NCBI RefSeq assembly: GCF_026212465.1
Contig: NC_080059.1
Coordinates: 8,696,811-8,760,810 of the forward strand
From: Amaranthus tricolor
Taxonomy: Eukaryota > Streptophyta > Magnoliopsida > Caryophyllales > Amaranthaceae
DNA length: 64,000 nt
Reading direction: 5' to 3'
Part shown: piece by piece, positions 49,251 through 59,900 of the stretch
Layout of the letters: each line of letters opens with the position of its first letter
Numbering within the stretch: position 1 is the first letter of the stretch
Translations under genes and position numbers: made by a program
The notes under the pieces: generated by a model
Seen by the model: only the letters and a program-made list of their open reading frames with translations
Databases searched by the model: none
Told to the model about the DNA's origin: nothing

Positions 49251-50223
49251 AAATAAAATATGGCAAATCTTATAAACAAACTAAAAAAGAAAATAAAGCT
49301 AAAATAAGATAAGAGAGTTGAGCACCACTTGTATACAGTATTGATGCGGTTTTGATTTTTAAGGGGCATTTTTCAGACTTATTACTGAGTAAAAATTTCT
49401 TTTTTTGTAAATTCAATGTTTGAGTTAACTAATTCAGTTTTTCTGATGTAGGCTTTGCATTTGAACTCTCTTATTTGAAAAGTTGATTTTGTTTGGTTTG
49501 GATTGGAACTAAATGACAATTGAATTTAGACTAATAATAAATAAGAGCAAAAATACCTAAATTATAAATCAAACTTTTAACTACTTCTCCGTTCTTTTAA
49601 GTTTGTCCTATTTGGGTTTTTCATACATATTAAGATAAGTGAAATCTTTGTAGTAAGTGGGTATTATTTTAATTGAATAGTAGTGTGAAGTAATAATTGT
49701 ATTGGTATTATGAGAAAGAAAATGTATTTTAATTAAAGATAAAATAAAACAAAAAAAAAATAAAATAGGATTGTCATTAATGAAGGGAAAACCGTAGAGC
49801 AACTTACAAAGGGCCAAAACAGAATTATGTTTTTGGTTACAACTCTTTCCTTTTTTGGAAAGTTTTTGAAGGAAAATTCTAAATACTTAAATATATACAC
49901 ATCCATTTCATTGGCTAATTCGACTATAGATGGATCACTTTCTTAATTTAGCATAATGATTGAGAACCAAAAATGGAAGCAAAGATGACTTTCCAAATTC
50001 TGCAAGGGGCTATATAGGCAGCAGGTACAAATGAACAGTACATCATCACCACAATTCTCAACACAGCACCTTAATTGAAGATAATAGTAGCCATTCATCC
50101 CAAAAAAATTCAACAATTAACTGAATCAGTCCATAAACCCCAAGTACAGCAGCTGCTGTGCTGAAAACAGTAACCAATCACCCACAAAAAAATCCAGTTG
50201 CACACTGCATCACAGCCTTATTC

Positions 50224-53200
50224 ATGGCTTCAGGAAGTGAGGATGAAATTGAGGGGGCATGGTATTTTGGTTCAAGCCAATATGATCCTCAATCAAACTC
50301 AGAATCAGAACAAGAACCGAAAGAAATGTTTGAGCAGCAAGGAGAACGACACGACAATCATCATAAGCTAAGGCTCAGTAGTGAGATGAGGCATTTAATA
50401 TTTCAAGAGATGCTCTCAATGCAAACAACCGACACATTACCTCATGGAGCATTCCAAAGAATTGCTGAAAAATATGGTTATCATCATATAACCATGAGAA
50501 ATTTATGGAAAAGGGCAATACAATCAAAAGAAGCAAACAAACCATACATTGTTGATTCAAAATACAAAAACTGTGGAAGGAAGAGAGTTGTGGTGTCTAC
50601 AAGCGTTCTAGAGTCCAGATGTAACATCCGTTTTTTTTTTTTAAAAAAAAAAATAATAATAATAAATAAATAAATAAAATAGTAATAATAAATCTATAAA
50701 AAAAATTCAGAAATTATATAAAAAAAAAAAGCACCTTATTAACAAAAAACTTCCCACTTCTCCCTCTAAATCTTATAACTAACCTCATTTATAGTATTAA
50801 ACCAATTACCCTTAGTTTATTCACATTATTATTACTCACACTTTTTTTTTCTCCTACAAACTACTTCCTCCATCTTCCAATTGCTTAAAATTTAATCAAG
50901 AAAAGGCAAAATTTTGATATTAAAGGTATGAATTTCATCTATTTGTTAGAAATTTTTTTTATTCAAAACCCAAAAAATTTATGCTATTAATTGAAAAACA
51001 CCTATCTTTTATTTGAAAAAAGGAAAAAAAAAATTATTTCTGACCTTAGTTTTCCGGCGATACGACGGTCACCGGGATACCACCGGCGTGCGATGGCGGC
51101 CACCGGAGCCACCGCCGACCGACACCTTCTTCCTTCTCCCTCTTTCTCTCACTCTCCCTTTCTCCTCCTTTCTCTTCTTTCCCCTGTTTCTTTTCGTGGG
51201 TATTGGTAACCAGTACCAAATTTCCTAAGTTTTCTAAAGCACCTTTATATATATTTTCTTTTTTATAATCCTTTTTATTATTTAAACTTTGTCCTTTTCT
51301 TTTAAAACTATGACGACTAATCTTTAAAATTTTAACTACATTTTAAAATTTGTCATTTTAAATAAATTATAAAATATAAGTCGAGAGTCTTTTAATTTAT
51401 TTATTTTGATTGGGTTGATCGGGGTATTAATTTGAGATATATTATTTTATCGTGTAGACAGCGAATTCGTAGACAAAGATTATTAGGAGCGTACGTTTGT
51501 CTAGGATCGCGTGACAAGGTAATTCTCAATGTCCATCTAATTAGGACTATCCCATTAATATTATGTGCTAAGTGATAATTAATGTGTTTAAATAGAATGT
51601 ATAATTTTATATGACATTATTTTGTATGATATTATGTTTTATATATTCTCAAATTATATCTACTATTATTTTTGTCAAACTTGAATATATAATTACTATT
51701 TTGATGAAATTTATATTATTATTTTGATAACGAAATTAGATACGGTTTAATTTGAAAGAGAAATACTTATAATATTATTATTTTGATGAAAGTTATATTA
51801 TTATTTTAATAATGATTTTAAATGCGATTGAATTTGGGAGAAAAATATTATGATATTAATATTGCAATTGAATATTCTTGAGATATATTTTTCTTGGGAA
51901 AACCTATGATCATAAAATAAAATGTATAATGTATGTTTGATTACATGTTTGTGTGCACGCGACTAATTATTAAAATATATTAAATCACGTAAAGTGTAAC
52001 ACGAGGGAAATGAAGCTATTATATTTGTTGTGATCCAAGTATAAGGGTGATGAACAAGTTGTCCTGTTTGGTTAGTATAGCTGCCGACAGGTATCATTAT
52101 TTCTGATACTTGATACGATGTTTGGTCTTCCTTCTATTTGTTGTGATCCAAGTAGAAGGGGTGTGCACACTAGGGTTCCCTGAGACTACTCTGCTGGCCT
52201 TGGATTATTTGGGGTGACGACCTCTTGATGAAGTAGGTATAGGGGTAAAGCCTCGGCCTACTGGCGTTCTCGTTCCCTCAAATTAAAAATTGATTATGTG
52301 TTTGTCTTTATTAAATATCAAATTAATAAATTGGTTTATGTGATATTATATATATTGTTTTTACAAATTGTTTTTTTTTAAACTCAGCTATATATTATTT
52401 TCTAAAATTATATTCAATTTGATTATATTTTATTTTCTTAAATCATTTTCAAACTTAATCGTTTTATGGGATGGAGTTGAAATTACTCAATTTCCTGATT
52501 TTGAGAGTTTTTTCCTTGTTTTTCTTGCACTCTTATGTTGCAGGTTATTGATTGCGTGGGAATCGTGGAGTGAGGATCACCTAGAAACATAGCTTTTATT
52601 AGAGTCGTATTTCAGTTTAAATTTTACCTTAAGTTGTTTAAATTTTATATAAACATAGATTGCGTTTCAGTCTTTTCTTATGTTGTAAGACCCTTTGTTG
52701 GATTTAAAGTTATTAAGTTATTTCTTAGTCGTTAAACCTTACATTTATTTTATTAGAAATAGATGTGGCGGTAACACTCTCATGAGTAGGTTTTGGCTCA
52801 TGTTTTTTATTAAAGGTGTTTTCAAAAGTTCGACCTATTTTTAGGGTGTTACACCAGACCAATGGGGGAACGTACATGTGTAAAAGATGTTGCAAGTTGT
52901 TTAGACTTGGCACCATCGACCGTTTGGAGGTTAATCAAAAGAGGTGAAATTAAGGCACATTCAAATCCTCATCACTCGGCTTTAACCGATGCCAATAAAG
53001 TGAGAAGGGTGGAGTCAATTTTGAGTCTCATCCAAGAAGATAACATTCAAAGACATCTAATATACAAGGGAATGTTACGATGAGAAATGGTTTTATCTAA
53101 CCAAAAAAACTCAAAGAGTTTACCTTGCACACAAAGAGAAGATCCCGTATAGGGCAGCAAAGTCATCTAAGTTCATACCGAAGGCCATGTTCCTAGGGGC

Positions 53201-53912
53201 GGTTGCTAGGCCAAGATGGAGTTGACATGGTCAATGCACGTTTGATGGGAAAATAGGAATTTTTCCCTTCATTAATAGGGTTGTAGCCGTGAGGGACTCG
53301 AAGAATAGGCCAAGGGGGTCAATTGAAATTAAGCCAACAGAATGAGTCACTCAAGAAGTTTATAGAAACATGCTCGTCCAAAATCTCATTCCGGCAATAC
53401 TAAGAAAGTGGCCAAATGAAGGACCTTCAATCATTTTCATTCAATAAGACAATGCAAAAGTGCACATTACAAATGATGATCCAATATGGCGACAACACAA
53501 CAAGCAAGGTGGGTTAACCTTTATTCTTACACAACAACCTCCTAATAGTCCAAATTGTCACATCTTGGACTTGAAATTCTTTAGAAGCATTCAATCATTG
53601 ATGCATAAGAAAATGCCAAAGAATATGACAAAGTTGATTAGTGCAGTTGAAGATGCATATGCGGAACTTCATCCAAAGACATTAACAAATGTCTAGATTT
53701 CATTGCAGCACCACTTAAATGAGATATTGAAGGTTAAGGGATGTAATGACTACGTCCAACCTCATTTTGGTAAAAAAGTTGAAGATAATGGGAGGCTTAT
53801 AATTCAAGTTCGAATTCCGACACAGCTAATTAGGAAAGCTGTTGCTTTTGTTGATCAAAACAGAAATCAGCAAGCATCACAAACAGTAGCAGAGAATGAA
53901 GATGTGACATAA
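50224..53912 (+). pseudogene. Mariner (DD39D) transposase, interrupted and decayed
   Basis: Starts MASGSEDEIEGAW at 50224; an ATG at 50158 is less likely. The DNA-binding part has helix-turn-helix blocks (FQRIAEKYGYHHITMRNLWK; after the LTR insertion, LDLAPSTVWRLIKRGEIKAH) and the SKYKNCGRKRV linker. The catalytic domain keeps the first Asp (YDEKWFY), the second (DNAKVH) and the third (ILDLKFF) at 39-residue spacing, giving DD39D. Lesions: the solo LTR at 50620-52853; a frameshift/deletion near 53070 before YDEKWF; stops near 53225, 53344, just before DNA near 53444, and 53694. The frame matches across the LTR insertion when the CCAGA duplication is counted once, showing the coding frame was intact there at insertion. 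Confidence 0.9.
50620..52853. mobile_element. Solo LTR (2234 bp) of an unidentified LTR retrotransposon
   Basis: Begins TGTAACATCCG, ends GGGTGTTACA, and is flanked by a perfect 5 bp duplication CCAGA (50615-50619 and 52854-52858). No internal region, primer site or gag-pol remains. It contains a homopolymer-rich 5' part, a pyrimidine-rich tract (51125-51195) next to a GC-rich CCGGCG/CCACCGG patch, and a long AT-rich rest. Length and TGTAACA ends suggest a Del/Tekay-type chromovirus LTR, by impression only. The pyrimidine tract reads like a leader on the plus strand. Confidence 0.88.
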
Positions 53913-54681
53913 TTATCCAATGCAATGCAAGAAGCCTATGATCAAGCAATCAAGGAGACACAAGGATGAAATTTTTGAACAAAGCCCCTCAGTTTATGTT
54001 ATGAAAAATCATCATTAAAAATGTTTCTTAACAATCTTAGGAGCAACACTTTGCAAATAAATCTGAAATCAATGGCTAATGTACATGTTTGTTAATGGCT
54101 TCATTTTATTAGTGTTATCAGTAACAAAAAAGCCCCCTGTTTCATCATAGAGGTTGTTAAACCTCTCAGACTATAAACAATCATAAAAAAAGAATGAATG
54201 CCACTGAACATGCATATAACATAGTGACTTTAGAAGTTTAACAAAAGCTACTCAACTAGGAATTTAAAGTCATTTTTTCAGATTATGAAATTTATAGGAA
54301 CTCATGAAAACAAATCATCATTGGGGCTTCAACATCAAAATAAACATACAGCGTGATCAACATCAAACACAAAATTTAGACAAAGATGAAGAGCAAACAG
54401 AAACAAATCATCAAAAAATCAAAATGTTTAACACCGAACAGAAAATATAACCAATGTACATAAGTCAGTGCCTAACATCATCAAACAAAAAATAGAAACA
54501 ATTATGAACATCAAACAAGAACAAGCCAAAAATCAGAAAACCCAAAATTCGTCCAACAACAAACAATATCCAGAATCACCCATAGATCAAATGACATCCT
54601 AAAGCCCAAATTTCCGATTGTTCTCAGCTACGAAATTAAAAAATATAAACATAAATGCCTTACAATCATCAACAATGTTTC

Positions 54682-55077
54682 TTAGGGGATTTTTTTTGCC
54701 CTAGCAACAAGTACTTCTTCAGGAGAATCAGGAACCATCAAATTTGGGTCTTCTTCAACAGAAGGACTTGAAGGAGTCATTTTAGTAATAGAATCATACA
54801 CAAAATTAACAATCTTCAAAAGGGGATCTTTTCCATTAAGGTATGAATAAGAAAGAGGAGAAGAAATAGTCTCGCGATACTGTAAGCATGCGTCATCTTC
54901 AATAGACTTTTGATAGGCCTCAAGTTCTTTCTTAGACCACCTTAAAATCTCATTTGAGTATGAGTATGGCCGGCCATGCAAGGAACACGAACATAAATCT
55001 CCATAATCACAAAGGTCATCATAAAGATAACTAGGAATTGTTGAAGAACTAGTAGATCTCTTGTTTTCCATACTCAA
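54682..55077 (-). CDS. Unknown 131-residue protein encoded antisense inside the mariner element
   Basis: Open frame inside the mariner-like element, on the strand opposite to the transposase, starting 519 bp from the right end and pointing inward. Starts MSMENKRSTSSSTIP; an alternative start is two codons later. Composition: Ser-rich N-terminus, a Cys-containing stretch (LCDYGDLCSCSLHG), a Trp/charged helix (RWSKKELEAYQKSIEDDACL), then Pro/acidic sequence and a basic end (ARAKKIP). No signal peptide, membrane segment or known domain. It has no internal stop although the transposase on the other strand has several. It could be a second element gene, a captured host fragment, or chance. Confidence 0.5.
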   Translation of the reverse strand: MSMENKRSTSSSTIPSYLYDDLCDYGDLCSCSLHGRPYSYSNEILRWSKKELEAYQKSIEDDACLQYRETISSPLSYSYLNGKDPLLKIVNFVYDSITKMTPSSPSVEEDPNLMVPDSPEEVLVARAKKIP

Positions 55078-55979
55078 AAATCAAAATATGATCTAGGTTA
55101 GTTTTTTTTTTAATTTAAACCAAAAAAACAAGGAAGAAAGATCAAATTAAAACAAAGCATTGAAGAAATGTTAATAGCAGTTGAAGAACAGGGGGTTGAT
55201 TTTGGAGATTAAGGCCAAAAATTATGAAACTTACCTCAAAATGTAGAGAAAAAGTCGATCTTTATTTTAGTTCAATAAAAATAAACTAAAGTTAAGGGAT
55301 TAACAGCGGGCAATGGTTCAAAGAAGCCACGAAAATGACAAGTTTGAAGACAAAGAGTGAGGAAAAGAGAGATCAAAGAGACACAACAATTAAGGGGGTC
55401 ATAATGAAGGGGCGAGTCATACGAGAGAAATAAGGGAGTGAGAGAATGAATATACCGGTATAATGGAAAAAATGGGAGGGGTTATGAGGGTATATTAGGG
55501 AAAAAGAATTTCCAAAAATGAAAAGTATTTTAAAGTGAACAAACTTTTGAAACTACCCGTTATAGTGAGGTGGACAAACTAAAAGAACGGAGGGAGTAAC
55601 TAACAACAACAATAGCTACTTGAATTATACGACTTTCAAAAAGAAAATATTGGTAAAAAATTTAATTTTATTTACTATAGAACACTAAAAAAACAAGACA
55701 AAATTAAGTAAGTTGAATTATGAATATCGGATATTGTTACTCCTATAATTTATAATGATACTCCTATAATAAGTAGAATGTAAAATGATTATAATTGATA
55801 ACTATTCACACTTAAAAATAAATACTCGCTCTATTTCATATTCTTAATTACACTTGGACTTTAGCTTTTTCTTGTTCTTCTTAAGAAAATGGAAAGCCCT
55901 CAAAGAGCCATTATATTGATATATTAATGTAAAACTATGCTATTTATTGCCTTTTAAAATCGCAATTCGCTCAAAACAA

Positions 55980-56240
55980 TCTAAAATAACAAAATATTAT
56001 CACTAATAGTACATATTTTTGTTATTTATTCTACAATAATACTAACTTTTGATTAATCATGAATAATAACAACTTTTATTTAACCATTAATTTACATTTT
56101 TTTTGTTTCTTTCAAATAACTATAAACAAATATTGGTATTATTATGAGCAAACATGTCCTTATGGTATTAGTAATGGTTAATTAAAAATTAGTATCATGT
56201 ATAGTAATTAGTGAAAGTTTGTATTATTCACGATCAAATC
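55980..56240. repeat. Diverged second MULE-type foldback fragment
   Basis: CTACAATAATACTAACTTTT followed by GATTAATCATGAATAATA (about 56030-56068) resembles the left arm of the neighbouring MITE (CTACAATAATTCTACC, then TTAACCATGAATAATCC). An opposing arm (GGTTAATTAAAAATTAGTAT, near 56175) lies within about 120 bp. Probably an older copy of the same family. Confidence 0.5.
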
Positions 56241-56280
56241 AGATCATAATTCACTTTTTATTCGTAATTTAAAAGAATAT

Positions 56281-56721
56281 GGAAAATTTATCTCGAATAA
56301 TCCAACTTATTTGTGATTTTTCTACAATAATTCTACCTATTAATTAACCATGAATAATCCCAACTTTAAGGTGTATTTGCCTAGAGTAAACTTGGGTAAC
56401 CCGATAACCTGCTATAATAAGTAATTCACCAAAAAAGTAAACTAAAAATTAATTTAAAATTAGAGAAAATTTTTGAAAGTTTACATAAAAAAATGCTAAA
56501 TAATAAAAAAAATTCATAATTTTTTTTAACATTTTTTTTGATATTTTATTTTAAATTATCCCTTTTTTAAAAAAAATAAAACTTACTATAGCAAGTCATC
56601 CGGTCACCGGTTTTACTCTAGGAAAATATTCCTCAAAGTTGGGATTATTCATGGTTAATCAATAGGTAGGATTATTATAGAAAAATCACGAATAAATTGA
56701 ATTATTTTAGGTAATTTTTCC
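56281..56721. mobile_element. MULE-derived foldback MITE with perfect 9-bp duplication
   Basis: 441 bp. Ends GGAAAATTTATCTCGAATAA and, on the other strand, GGAAAAATTACCTAAAATAA. The arms stay paired for about 150 bp (CCTACCTATT..TTAACCATGAATAATCCCAAC and CCTAGAGTAAA). Flanked by the perfect duplication AAAGAATAT at 56272-56280 and 56722-56730. It ends 225 bp from the stop codon of the EXO1-like gene, downstream of it. Confidence 0.93.
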
Positions 56722-56954
56722 AAAGAATATTAGGTAATCATCACACTAATCGATACATACTCTTCCTGACCTTCTCCCTCACATGCCGCAAGAACGATGC
56801 TGGAAAAATATACTATGAACGATGAAGTACTCCTATATGAATAATAGAATGATAATTTTTTCTCTCGTTTGACAAAACACAATTTTTCATAGTACATTGA
56901 GATGATTAGAAGTTGTTTGATCCATAATTCATACATAAAAGAATACAAGATTAA

Positions 56955-59900
56955 TTATATTCGACTAAAGAAATTCAGTATAGTACTTTTACCATTTTTA
57001 TTTGCAGAAATTTTCGAGTTTTTTGAATTTCGTTTCGTCATAACTTTAACCTGATCTGTAAGTCGCTGAGGCTTCCGAAGCTTAGAGTTCACACTTTCCC
57101 GAGAATTATCATTCTGGCTCTTCACATTGAGATGATCATCGTCAGTCACTGAAGATTTTGTTGCGGTAGGTGTAAATTCCGCGTTGTCTGATTGATGTTT
57201 ACGTTTCTGGAACGGGTTGTTGACTGGCGTTTTCACAGGAAACTCATCGGAAACAGTAGAACATGCATCATTAAAGTGAATCGGAGTCTCAGAAGAAGAG
57301 ACTAACTTTGACGTAGCTGTAGATTCAGTGTTCTCTGAATGATGTTTGCGTTTTCGAAATGGATTATTGTCTGGTGTTTTCACCGGAAAATCCTCCGAAG
57401 CCGTTGAGTTTTCTTCCTTGTAGTGAATCTCCGAAGAATTGACTAATTTTGAAAGATTTGTAGCTTCATTTGAGAAATTGAAATTCCTTTCCTTCAAAAC
57501 TTGCCTCTCTACTATGGTTGTACTTTTGTCTATGAAGCAAATGTAATAAAGTCATAATTGTTATTGCTATCATGAACATAAACAGAAAATCATAAAGATT
57601 GCACACAGATTTAGGGTGATTTACTATTTAATAGAAGTAATATACTACTACCTACGTCCGCATGCTAAAAGAAAACAAATTTTATCAATATGTGATGAGA
57701 CTTTAATAAATACAATCCATTGGATAAGAGGAGTTTATATAGAAGTGTTAAAAATCCTTATCAGAATACGACCGTGGAAAACCAAGTTAGAGTAGGCTTG
57801 ATACTATGAAGCAAATTCATGACTGCCGATTAACAAGGGTAAAGTGGATTATCGCCTAGAGTTCTAAATTTTTTAGAGCCCAAAATTACATAGTAGTATA
57901 ATTTATATTTTTGCTATATGATTTATTATGATTTTTTTATAAAATAGTTAAAATAACGACAATATAAAACAAAAGGAGTATTATATAATTTATTGCGTCT
58001 TAAGTTTTTAAGGGTCTTTCTATCTTTCGCTCTGAATCCAAAACTGAACAAGAAGGCTCTGTACAAATCATCAAATAAGACGATCTTACGGTGATTATTT
58101 ATAGTCTTAGAGTGATTACTTACAATTTTAAAGTGATTAAGTAGAAAAATAACTTAATAATATGGATTTATTTCATAGTGAGACAGTCTTATACCCGATA
58201 GTGTAACTTATATTATAGAAACAGTTATAAGACAAATAACATTTTGTCTTACAGAATATAATGAGAAAAGTGACTCACTTGAAACCTTAATGTCTGTCAT
58301 ACTTCCGGGAGAATAAAGTGTAAAACAGCTATTTGTTTGCTTCTCCTTGTCCCCTTGAACTTTGTAATTCTTTCTGTTAAAAGTTTGAACTATCTCTTCT
58401 ACTTCTCCTGTTTGAAATAATAGGTGCAAACCTTTTAAGATGAATATCAATGGTCCTTTTCAATAATACTACAATATTCATTACCCCAATATCATTAATA
58501 TCACGTTTGAATATTAAATTTAAAAAGAAAAGAAAGAAAGAGAAGGAAAAGGAAAGGAATGAATCCTCTAAACAAAAAATAATCCATCACTACAAATTTC
58601 TTTCTTTTCTTTCCTTCCATTTCTCTCTATCCAAGCACAATGTGTAAGTGACTCTCATTTACGGTGAAATTTAAAGTTATACGCAACCTTATTTTTGTAA
58701 GTGATGACAAAGATCAAACACAGAAGTTCACATGATTATTGAGTCGAGCCGCTTTACTATATGATAGAGTATATATAACATATCTTAAAACTACAATCAT
58801 GAGTTAAGCTTTTGGTTGAATTCATTCCTTGACATTATACTCCATTATAATTCGGAATCAAAGAGCTTTGGCCCATCAAGATAAGGGATATATTAATGGT
58901 TCTTTTGTGGGTAAAAAAATAACTTACCTGTCATATGGCATTTCCTGATCTGCTGAACTGAAGCAAAAGTTTGGGCAGAATGAGAAGTTTGGTGGCTAAG
59001 TGAACAGTCATAAGCTTCCATTGTACATGGGTCTAACTTTCCTTCTGCAATTGCAGTAGCTATAGTTGGGGGAATGTATCTGATTGGTTTCACCATTGTC
59101 AAAGAAAGCCAAATATCCCCTTCTATTTAATAGAAACAGTCATGAAAAATACGACTTCGGTCACAGTCGCAGTAATGCACGCAAAACGGATTTCATGACT
59201 AATACAGAGGGTTTTGTGATCAATGCAGCCTATATTTTGATCACTATAAACTCAAAAACCTTTAAAATATGATTGAGATACGGTGATACGGCCTCATTTT
59301 TTCACTATAATAGCAATGAAATACAGAAGACATCATACTTTCTATATAACATTAATTTTCATCCATGTTGATTGGTATGCAAAAATATAAATTTGGCTCT
59401 ATTTCAATTTAGTTTTTAATTCAACTAATTTTTTTTGTTAAGCCAAAAGGGAACATACCTGACCACATCTTTTATGCAAGCTTTTGTAAGAAATTTATTT
59501 ACAAATAATACTTGTTGGCTAAAATGAATTTCTTGCTAAATATTTGTCTCGCAATTTGCTATATTTCTAATTTGTGTTATAATCGCATACATTATCTTTT
59601 ATATTCATCCATACATTTAACTTATCATTTTACCATATATTCACGTTCACACATTTAAAATATATTGTCTTATTCTACCTAAAACCAAACAACAAAACTA
59701 ATAAAGCAACCTATGTTACTTGGACTCGGGTACTGATGTTGGATATTGGTACGTGTCAAAGTGTCGGATACATTTAAATATTCAATATTACGCCTAAAAT
59801 GGAGTGTCTAAGTGTATACCAATGTCCGAGGATTAAGGAACGGATACGGATACGTGAAGCAAAATGAAGAGTCCGGGTAACATAGAAAGCAACTTTATGT

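Larger units (their letters stand above)
49584..55596 (+). mobile_element. Mariner-like element, full length, with nested solo LTR
   Basis: 6013 bp with Stowaway-style ends: left CTTCTCCGTTCTTTTAAGTT and, on the other strand at the right, CTCCCTCCGTTCTTTTAGTT, both followed by TGTCC, flanked by TA on both sides (49582-49583, 55597-55598). Inside are a plus-strand mariner transposase broken by stops, a 2234 bp solo LTR inserted in the transposase, and an intact minus-strand frame at 54682-55077. Without the LTR insertion the element would be about 3.8 kb, within the range of plant mariners. Its termini match the MITE family seen elsewhere in the window, so elements of this type are their likely transposase source. 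Confidence 0.9.

Noticed and set aside
50158..50673. Treating the first transposase segment as a separate 171-residue gene
   Set aside because: Its last about 17 codons are LTR sequence; the frame resumes after the LTR as the same transposase.
58280..58286. GTTTCA donor after AAG in the second-last exon of the EXO1-like gene
   Set aside because: The phase would not match the last exon; GTGAGT seven bases later matches both consensus and phase.
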